From Actinomycetes bacterium (GTDB lineage Bacteria; Actinomycetota; Acidimicrobiia; Acidimicrobiales; Palsa-688), in assembly GCA_021816565.1 (NCBI GenBank), contig JAKAXN010000126.1, forward strand, positions 1 to 10,972: a stretch of DNA of 10,972 nt, written 5' to 3'. A program made the position numbers and the translations under genes. The notes below the pieces were generated by a model. It searched no databases. It had not been told where the DNA came from and worked only from the letters and a program-made list of their open reading frames with translations. Numbering within the stretch: position 1 is the stretch's first letter; every line of letters begins with the position of its first letter. This document shows, one piece after another, positions 6,456-10,972 of the stretch.

Positions 6456-6492
6456 CGACCCGGTCCCGCCGGGGCCCCCACCCGCCAACCGG

Positions 6493-6498
6493 TACCCT
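6493..6498 (+). promoter_or_regulatory. Candidate -10 box (TACCCT) of mshD, leaderless geometry
   Basis: TACCCT fits TANNNT and ends 7 bases before the mshD GTG at 6506. No Shine-Dalgarno lies in the 7 bases between. Confidence 0.5.
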
Positions 6499-6505
6499 GC
6501 CAGCG

Positions 6506-7441
6506 GTGCACCGGATCGAGATCAAGAGCCATCTGGGCCGGCTGGACATCGACGCGGTGACCGGCCTGCTGGACGCCGCCACTGCGGCGGACGCCCACGC
6601 CGCCATCGACGAGCACGCCTGGCTCGACCTGGTGCAGGGGGGCCGGGCCGGTTTCGCCGGGCTGGTGGCCTGGGAGGACTCCCACGACCACCCGGTCGGC
6701 TACGCCCAGGTGAGCCGGGGCGCCGACAGCTGGGCTCTCGAGTACGTCGTCGACCCCCACCACCGCACCCCCGGCAACACCATCGGACAGGACCTGGTGC
6801 GGGAAGCGGCCCGGGTGATCGCCGGGGCCGGCGGCGGCCACGTGCACATGTGGGTGAACCAGCCCCGACCCGACCACGACCGCATCGCGGCGGCCATCGG
6901 ACTGGCCCCGGGCCGGATCCTGTACCAGATGCGCCGGCCCCTCCCCTACAACCTGGACCGACCCGACCCGGCGTTCCGGACCAGGCCGTTCCGCCCCGGC
7001 ATCGACGAGGACGCCTGGCTCGGGGTCAACAACCGGGCCTTCCACTGGCATCCCGAGCAGGGGAACTGGGACCTCGACACGCTCAAACAGCGCGAGGCCG
7101 AACCGTGGTTCGATCCCACCGGATTCCTGCTCCACGAGGACGGCAACGGCCGGGTGGACGGCTTCTGCTGGACCAAGGGCCACCCCGACCACGACCCGCC
7201 CCTCGGGGAGATCTACGTGATAGCCGTCGATCCGGAGGCGCCCCGCCAGCCCGGGCTCGGCCGCAGGCTGGTCGCCGCCGGCCTCGACGACCTGTACCGG
7301 AGGGGCTTCCGCACCGGGATGCTCTACGTCGACGCCGGCAACACCCGGGCGGTGAAGCTCTACATCGACATGGGCTTCGTGATCAACCACCTCGACCAGG
7401 CCTACGTGGGCGACATAGCGGCCGACGGGGACCGGTCGTGA
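6506..7441 (+). CDS. mshD: Mycothiol synthase MshD, tandem GNAT acetyltransferase
   Basis: MshD acetylates Cys-GlcN-Ins with acetyl-CoA, the last step of mycothiol synthesis; mycothiol is the main low-molecular thiol of Actinobacteria. The 311 residues (Mycobacterium tuberculosis MshD is about 315) form two GNAT domains. The N-terminal domain, about 1-150, has a degenerate CoA loop HHRTPGNTIGQDLV (85-98). The C-terminal catalytic domain, about 157-305, contains the MshD signature VNNRAFHWHPEQGNW (174-188), WFDPTGFLL (201-209), GFCWTKGHPDH (219-229), LGEIYVIAVDP (233-243) with Glu235 in the place of the proposed catalytic glutamate, the acetyl-CoA loop RQPGLGRR (247-254), and LYVDAGNTRAVKLYIDMGF (273-291). 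Start GTG at 6506 follows TACCCT at -13 to -8. It overlaps rlmN by GTGA. Confidence 0.95.
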   Translation: MHRIEIKSHLGRLDIDAVTGLLDAATAADAHAAIDEHAWLDLVQGGRAGFAGLVAWEDSHDHPVGYAQVSRGADSWALEYVVDPHHRTPGNTIGQDLVREAARVIAGAGGGHVHMWVNQPRPDHDRIAAAIGLAPGRILYQMRRPLPYNLDRPDPAFRTRPFRPGIDEDAWLGVNNRAFHWHPEQGNWDLDTLKQREAEPWFDPTGFLLHEDGNGRVDGFCWTKGHPDHDPPLGEIYVIAVDPEAPRQPGLGRRLVAAGLDDLYRRGFRTGMLYVDAGNTRAVKLYIDMGFVINHLDQAYVGDIAADGDRS

Positions 7442-8502
7442 GCCGGGCCCGCCCGGCGCCCGGCCTGTACGACCTGAGCCCGCAGGATCTCTCCGACGCC
7501 CTGGCCGGCCAGCCCGCCTACCGGGCCCGCCAGGTGTGGCAGGCGCTGTACGCCACCGGCCGGCGCCCGGCCGACATGACCAACCTGCCGAGGGACCTGC
7601 GGGCCGACCTGGAGGGCCGCTTCCCGCCGGCGCTGGTCCGGCGGGCCGAGTCGGTGTCCGACGACGGCCAGACGCTGAAGTGGCTGTGGGCGGCCGCCGG
7701 CGGGGCGTCGCTCGAAACGGTGCTGATGCTCTACCCCGACCGGGCCACGGCCTGCGTCTCCAGCCAGGCCGGCTGCGCCATGAACTGCAGCTTCTGCGCC
7801 ACCGGTCAGGCCGGCTTCAAGCGGAACCTGTCCACCGGCGAGATCCTGGAGCAGGTGGCCGCGGCCCGCCGGGCGGCCGAACCACGGCGGCTGTCGAACA
7901 TCGTCTTCATGGGCATGGGAGAGCCGCTCGCCAACTACGAGCGGGTGTGGGAGGCGGTCGAGCGGATCAACGCCGACATGGACATCTCGGCCCGCCACAT
8001 CACCATCTCGACGGTGGGCGTTCTGCCCGGCATCCGGCGCCTGGCCCACGAGGCCCTGCCCGTAAACCTGGCGGTGTCGCTGCACGCCGCCAACAACGAT
8101 CTGCGCAACTCACTCGTGCCGCTCAACCGGCGCTACCCCCTCGAGGCCCTGGTGGAGGTGTGCCGCCAGTACCTGACGGCCAAGAACCGGCGGCTCAGCT
8201 TCGAGTGGGCCCTCATCTCCGGGGTCAACGACCGGCCCTCCGACGCCCGGGAGCTGGCCTCCATCGCCGCCCCCCTGGGGGCCCACGTCAACCTGATCCC
8301 GCTCAACCCGACACCCGGGTACCGGGTGAGGGGCACCGACCCGGCGGGCGTCCGCCGCTTCCGGGACGATCTGCACCATCTGGGCGTCAACGCCACCGTC
8401 CGGCGGAACCGGGGCACGGACATCGACGCCGCCTGCGGTCAGCTGGCGGCCCGAGCGGACGAGGCGGTCGGAGTTAGCGCCGTCCCGGTGCCACACTTGT
8501 AG
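7438..8502 (+). CDS. rlmN: Dual-specificity RNA methyltransferase RlmN (23S rRNA A2503 / tRNA A37)
   Basis: RlmN is a radical-SAM enzyme that adds a methyl to C2 of adenosine 2503 in 23S rRNA and of A37 in some tRNAs, using a methylated cysteine on the enzyme. The 354-residue protein has the cluster motif Cys113-X3-Cys117-X2-Cys120 (GCAMNCSFC), the two mechanism cysteines Cys106 (ACVSSQAGC) and Cys333 (DIDAACGQ), the SAM-binding segment NIVFMGMGEPLANYE (154-168), and SLHAANNDLRNSLVPLNRRYP (214-234). All are complete, so it should be active. Cfr-type resistance enzymes share the fold, but sequence and housekeeping context fit RlmN. Start GTG at 7438 overlaps the mshD stop (GTGA) with only a weak GGGGA upstream, so translation is probably coupled to mshD. 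A long open frame upstream of this start lies inside mshD and is rejected. Confidence 0.97.
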   Translation: MSRARPAPGLYDLSPQDLSDALAGQPAYRARQVWQALYATGRRPADMTNLPRDLRADLEGRFPPALVRRAESVSDDGQTLKWLWAAAGGASLETVLMLYPDRATACVSSQAGCAMNCSFCATGQAGFKRNLSTGEILEQVAAARRAAEPRRLSNIVFMGMGEPLANYERVWEAVERINADMDISARHITISTVGVLPGIRRLAHEALPVNLAVSLHAANNDLRNSLVPLNRRYPLEALVEVCRQYLTAKNRRLSFEWALISGVNDRPSDARELASIAAPLGAHVNLIPLNPTPGYRVRGTDPAGVRRFRDDLHHLGVNATVRRNRGTDIDAACGQLAARADEAVGVSAVPVPHL

Positions 8503-8504
8503 CT

Positions 8505-8849
8505 ATGCCGTCGCAGCTGCGCTGGATCGACAGGACCCAGCCCCAGACCCTCATGATGGCGACAGTCATCATGTACATCAACGCCGTGTTCGGTCTTCTC
8601 GACGGGCAGGTGATGGCCGTCCCCATCGGGACGATCCTGGTCCTGGGCCAGGCTGCCGCCGGGTTGGGAGTGGCCAACGAGAAGAAGTGGGGCTACTGGC
8701 TCGGAGTGGCGCTGACCGCGCTGTGGATCGTCTTCATGATCCTCAGCTTCAGTTTCGTCCTCATCCTGAACCTGCTCTTCTACGGCGCGCTGCTGGCCCT
8801 GCTGCTCCATCCGCAGAGCCGTAGCTACCGCCGCACCTGGTTCCACTAG
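8505..8849 (+). CDS. Small four-helix membrane protein, unknown function
   Basis: The 114-residue protein is mostly hydrophobic with four likely membrane helices at about 15-33, 37-57, 63-82 and 83-101. It has a short charged N-terminus (MPSQLRWIDRTQPQ), a loop NEKKWGYW (58-65) and a basic C-terminal tail HPQSRSYRRTWFH. With both ends carrying positive charge and an even number of helices, N-in/C-in topology is likely, with the NEKK loop also cytoplasmic. It has no motif I can tie to a function and no cysteine. It starts 2 bases after the rlmN stop without a clear Shine-Dalgarno and is probably in the mshD-rlmN unit; CACACT ending 8 bases before the ATG is only a poor -10 match. The next gene appears to have its own promoter. 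Confidence 0.85.
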   Translation: MPSQLRWIDRTQPQTLMMATVIMYINAVFGLLDGQVMAVPIGTILVLGQAAAGLGVANEKKWGYWLGVALTALWIVFMILSFSFVLILNLLFYGALLALLLHPQSRSYRRTWFH

Positions 8850-8886
8850 GCGTCCGATCGTTTAGGAAAAAGGAGCGGGCCTGACG

Positions 8887-8892
8887 TAGCCT
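8887..8892 (+). promoter_or_regulatory. Candidate -10 box (TAGCCT) of the hydratase gene, leaderless geometry
   Basis: TAGCCT fits TANNNT and ends 6 bases before ATG at 8899. The only Shine-Dalgarno-like run, AAGGAG at 8870-8875, is 23 bases from the ATG, too far to serve it. GCGGGC (8875-8880) can pair with GCCTGC (8889-8894), one pair being G-T, so a small hairpin spans the box. Confidence 0.5.
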
Positions 8893-8898
8893 GCCCCC

Positions 8899-9354
8899 AT
8901 GACCACCAAGATCGACGGTATCGCCGGCCTGAAGGAGCGAGTCGGCCAGCACCTCGGACACAGCGACTGGCACGAGGTGACCCAGGAGCAGGTCAACCTG
9001 TTCGCCGACGCCACCGGCGACCACCAGTGGATCCACGTCGACGTGGAGAGGGCCAAGGCCGGCCCCTTCGGGGGACCGATCGCCCACGGGTACCTGACGC
9101 TGTCGCTGACGCCGACGCTGATCAGCGAGGCGTTCGAGGTGTCGGGCGTGGCGATGGGCATCAACTACGGACTCAACAAGCTGCGCTTCCCCTCGCCGGT
9201 GCCGGTGGGTTCCCGGGTCCGGGCCGGAGTGGAGCTGGGCAGCGTGGAGGACGTCAACGGCGGGGCCCAGGTCCAGCTCAACGTCACGTACGAGATCGAG
9301 GGCGGAAGCAAGCCGGTGTGTGTCGCCGAGGTGCTCTTCCGCTACTACTCCTGA
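8899..9354 (+). CDS. MaoC-family (R)-specific enoyl-CoA hydratase, HtdZ/Rv0130-like
   Basis: A 151-residue single hot-dog-fold hydratase. The hydratase-2 motif is complete: FADATGDHQWIHVDVERA (35-52) with catalytic Asp41 and His46, then GPFGGPIAHGYLTLSL (55-70). INYGLNKLRFPSPVPVGSRVRA (88-109) is the long conserved strand region. From memory it resembles M. tuberculosis Rv0130 (HtdZ) along its whole length, a homodimeric (R)-3-hydroxyacyl-CoA dehydratase. It probably hydrates or dehydrates acyl-CoA thioesters in fatty-acid metabolism; the substrate is not evident from sequence. It precedes menG by 32 bases and may be co-transcribed with the menaquinone genes, although no direct role in that pathway is known to me. 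Start ATG at 8899 is preceded by TAGCCT at -12 to -7. Confidence 0.93.
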   Translation: MTTKIDGIAGLKERVGQHLGHSDWHEVTQEQVNLFADATGDHQWIHVDVERAKAGPFGGPIAHGYLTLSLTPTLISEAFEVSGVAMGINYGLNKLRFPSPVPVGSRVRAGVELGSVEDVNGGAQVQLNVTYEIEGGSKPVCVAEVLFRYYS

Positions 9355-9370
9355 CTCTCCCGCAGGGGGC

Positions 9371-9378
9371 GGAGAAGG
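9371..9378 (+). promoter_or_regulatory. Ribosome binding site favouring the GTG start of menG
   Basis: GGAGAAGG ends 8 bases before GTG at 9387, normal spacing. It supports that start over ATG at 9396, which would be 17 bases away. The same bases also read as family-like codons (AEK), so the match could be chance. Confidence 0.5.
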
Positions 9379-9386
9379 TCCGCGCC

Positions 9387-10040
9387 GTGCGGACCATGTT
9401 CGACACGATCGCGCCGCGCTACGACGTGGTCAACCGGATCATGACCTTCGGTCTGGACCGGATGTGGCGCAAGAAGGCGGTCGCGGCGCTCAACCTGGGC
9501 CCCGGCTCGCAGGTCCTGGACCTGGCCTGCGGGACGGGAGACCTGTGCCGGGACCTCGACGCCGCCGGCCACCGACCGGTGGGAGTGGACCTGTCGTTCG
9601 GGATGCTGGCGCACGCCCGGACAGGGGCCCCGCTGCTGCAGGGGGACGCTCTCAACCTGCCGTTCCCCGACGGCGCCCTGGACGGGGCCATCAGCGGGTT
9701 CGCCCTGCGGAACTTCGTGGCGCTGCCCCCGGTGTTCGCCGAGCTGGGGCGGGTCATCCGCCCCGGCGGGCGGGTCTCCCTGCTCGACGTGTCCATCCCG
9801 TCCAACCCGGTCCTGCGCACCGGTCACGCCGTGTATTTCGGTCACGTGGTGCCCCGCATCGGGGGGCTGATCTCGGACCGGGAGGCGTACCGGTACCTGC
9901 CCCGCTCGGTGGCCTACCTGCCCCCCGGCGAGCGGATCGTGGAGATGCTGGGCGAGGCCGGTTTCGGGGCGGTCCGGCGCAGGAGGCTCTCGGCGGGCAT
10001 CACCCAGCTGATCACCGCCACCCGGAAGGTTCTGGAGTGA
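9387..10040 (+). CDS. menG: Demethylmenaquinone methyltransferase MenG/UbiE
   Basis: MenG uses SAM to methylate the naphthoquinone ring of demethylmenaquinone, the last step of menaquinone synthesis, at the membrane. With GTG at 9387 the protein is 217 residues. It carries the N-terminal UbiE signature RYDVVNRIMTFGLDRMWRK (11-29), SAM motif I VLDLACGTGD (43-52), acidic Asp68 after strand 2 (VGVDLS), LQGDALNLPFPDGALD (84-99), FALRNF (105-110), and the second signature LGRVIRPGGRVSLLD (120-134). The start is uncertain: the in-frame codons just upstream (LPQGAEKVRA) look like the usual family N-terminus, but the only sensible codon further up is CTG at 9351. It overlaps menF by GTGA. Confidence 0.93.
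   Translation: MRTMFDTIAPRYDVVNRIMTFGLDRMWRKKAVAALNLGPGSQVLDLACGTGDLCRDLDAAGHRPVGVDLSFGMLAHARTGAPLLQGDALNLPFPDGALDGAISGFALRNFVALPPVFAELGRVIRPGGRVSLLDVSIPSNPVLRTGHAVYFGHVVPRIGGLISDREAYRYLPRSVAYLPPGERIVEMLGEAGFGAVRRRRLSAGITQLITATRKVLE
10024..10029 (+). promoter_or_regulatory. Ribosome binding site of menF (GGAAGG)
   Basis: GGAAGG inside the last menG codons ends 7 bases before GTG at 10037, normal spacing, and supports the overlapping start. Confidence 0.55.
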
Positions 10041-10972
10041 GCGGCCCCCGGCTGCGGGCCACGACCGTCTCCCTGCCGGAGCCACCGGACCTCCTGGCCC
10101 GGGCCGGGGAGGACGGCTGGCTGTTCCGGGGGGAGCACGCCGGGCTGGCCGGCGTCGGGGTGGCACGGCGGATCGACCTGCCCGAGGGGCTCGCCGATCC
10201 CGGCGCGGCCGCCGCCGTGTCCGACGCCCTGGCGTCGATCGACACCGACGACCCGCTCGGCCGGCCGGGCACCGGCCCGGTCGCCATCGGCGCCCTGCCG
10301 TTCGACCCGACGGCGCCCGGCCACCTGGTCGTACCCCGGCTGATCTGGGGCCGCGACGGCGACACCGGCTGGATGACGACGATCGAGCCGGACGGCCCGG
10401 GGTCCGGCCAGCCGGAGTCCGACCGGGCTGCGGCGTCCCCGCCGGACCGCTTCGCGCTGGCGCCGACCATGACCCACGACGAGTGGAAGGAGGTCGTCGC
10501 CGAGGCCGTGAGGGTCCTCGAGCGCGGCGACCTGCGCAAGGTGGTGCTGGCCCGCCGGATCGACATAGAGGCCAACCGGCCCTTCGTCGTGTCCGACGTC
10601 CTGGAGCGGCTGGCCGCCCTGTACCCGTCGTGCATGGTGTACTCGGTGGAGGGGTTCCTCGGGGCCAGCCCGGAGCTGCTCATCAGCCGGTACGGCACCG
10701 AGGTGGTCAGCCACCCGCTGGCCGGCACCGTCGCCCGGAGCGGCGACGTGCACGGCGACGAGGCCCTGGTGGCCGGGCTCATGGGATCGCCCAAGGCCCG
10801 CCACGAGCACCAGGTGGTGATCGACGCCATCGCCGCCGCCCTGGCCCCGGTGTGCCGCGATCTGGTGGTGCCGGACCGGCCCTCGGTGCTCGGCCTGCGC
10901 AACGTCTCGCACCTCGGGACCCGCATCACCGGCCGGGTGGAATCCGGTCCCGGCGCCCCCTCGGCTCTCGAC
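10037..10972 (+). CDS. menF: Isochorismate synthase MenF, 3' end outside window
   Basis: This chorismate-utilising enzyme converts chorismate to isochorismate, the entry to menaquinone synthesis. The 312 codons visible run without a stop to the window end. Motifs in order: the segment LRKVVLARR (166-174) with Lys168 at the place of the water-activating lysine; MVYSVEGFLGASPELL (200-215); SHPLAGTVAR (225-234); SPKARHEHQVVIDAI (251-265) with a magnesium-ligand glutamate (Glu257); and LRNVSHLGTRITG (287-299). Residues 1-140 are the less conserved N-terminal part, with a Gly/Pro/Ser/Ala-rich linker at about 120-137. About 60-90 residues are probably missing at the end. Direct overlap with menG favours a menaquinone rather than siderophore role; salicylate or siderophore synthases share the fold. 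GTG is chosen from the GTGA overlap and GGAAGG upstream. Confidence 0.93.
   Translation, partial: MSGPRLRATTVSLPEPPDLLARAGEDGWLFRGEHAGLAGVGVARRIDLPEGLADPGAAAAVSDALASIDTDDPLGRPGTGPVAIGALPFDPTAPGHLVVPRLIWGRDGDTGWMTTIEPDGPGSGQPESDRAAASPPDRFALAPTMTHDEWKEVVAEAVRVLERGDLRKVVLARRIDIEANRPFVVSDVLERLAALYPSCMVYSVEGFLGASPELLISRYGTEVVSHPLAGTVARSGDVHGDEALVAGLMGSPKARHEHQVVIDAIAAALAPVCRDLVVPDRPSVLGLRNVSHLGTRITGRVESGPGAPSALD

Noticed and set aside
6242..7390. 382-codon minus-strand frame opposite mshD running into nth
   Set aside because: MshD on the plus strand has all family motifs; the antisense product has none, and it overlaps nth out of frame.
7438..8502. Cfr-type antibiotic-resistance methylase
   Set aside because: It shares the radical-SAM motif, but overall sequence, length and overlap with mshD fit chromosomal RlmN.
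8870..8875. AAGGAG as Shine-Dalgarno of the hydratase gene
   Set aside because: It is 23 bases from ATG 8899, and no alternative in-frame start lies at normal spacing; CTG at 8880 runs into TAG two codons later.
9345..10912. Two long minus-strand frames opposite menG and menF
   Set aside because: Products are Gly/Arg/Pro-rich shadows; MenG and MenF motifs are complete on the plus strand.
1..10972. Mobile elements, CRISPR, phage, toxin-antitoxin or defence genes, tRNA or rRNA
   Set aside because: I looked for repeats, transposase or integrase motifs and RNA gene signatures on both strands by eye and found none; base composition is uniform by eye and all genes are housekeeping.

Overview
The window is uniformly GC-rich, tightly packed bacterial chromosome with ordinary housekeeping genes. 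A mycothiol synthase (MshD) points to the Actinobacteria, since mycothiol is an actinobacterial thiol. A close relative of mycobacterial Rv0130/HtdZ and the his gene order agree with this. HisA carries the classical HisA signature rather than the PriA one of Streptomyces and Mycobacterium, so a deep-branching actinobacterial lineage (for example Acidimicrobiia) is my guess; the window alone does not prove it.

Minus strand, 5473 down to 1: a histidine operon read hisD-hisC-hisB-hisH-hisA-hisF, followed after 30 bases by a groES-like gene that runs off the window at base 1. All five his-his junctions overlap by 1-4 bases (GTGA, GTGA, TTGA, TGATG, ATGA). This fixes start codons that are GTG or TTG in several cases. 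A near-perfect palindrome covers the hisF stop codon and lies where the -35 region of groES would be. hisG, hisE, hisI and hisN are not in the window.

Plus strand, 5486-5668: a 60-codon gene of unknown function, divergent from hisD with only 12 bases between the two proposed starts. It converges on nth (endonuclease III, minus strand 5712-6416), with a GC hairpin between them. Divergent from nth across 89 bases is a plus-strand group: mshD, rlmN (GTGA overlap) and a small four-helix membrane protein 2 bases further on.

Plus strand, 8899 to the end: a MaoC-type enoyl-CoA hydratase, menG (demethylmenaquinone methyltransferase) and, by GTGA overlap, the first 312 codons of an isochorismate synthase (menF). 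The last two are the final and first dedicated steps of menaquinone synthesis.

Two architectural patterns stand out. Internal genes use stop/start overlaps. Most first-in-unit genes (groES, nth, mshD, hydratase) lack a well-placed Shine-Dalgarno but have a TANNNT hexamer ending 6-7 bases before the start codon, the geometry expected for leaderless transcripts. I see no mobile element, CRISPR array, tRNA, rRNA, phage gene or obviously novel system. No gene-free stretch exceeds 90 bases.
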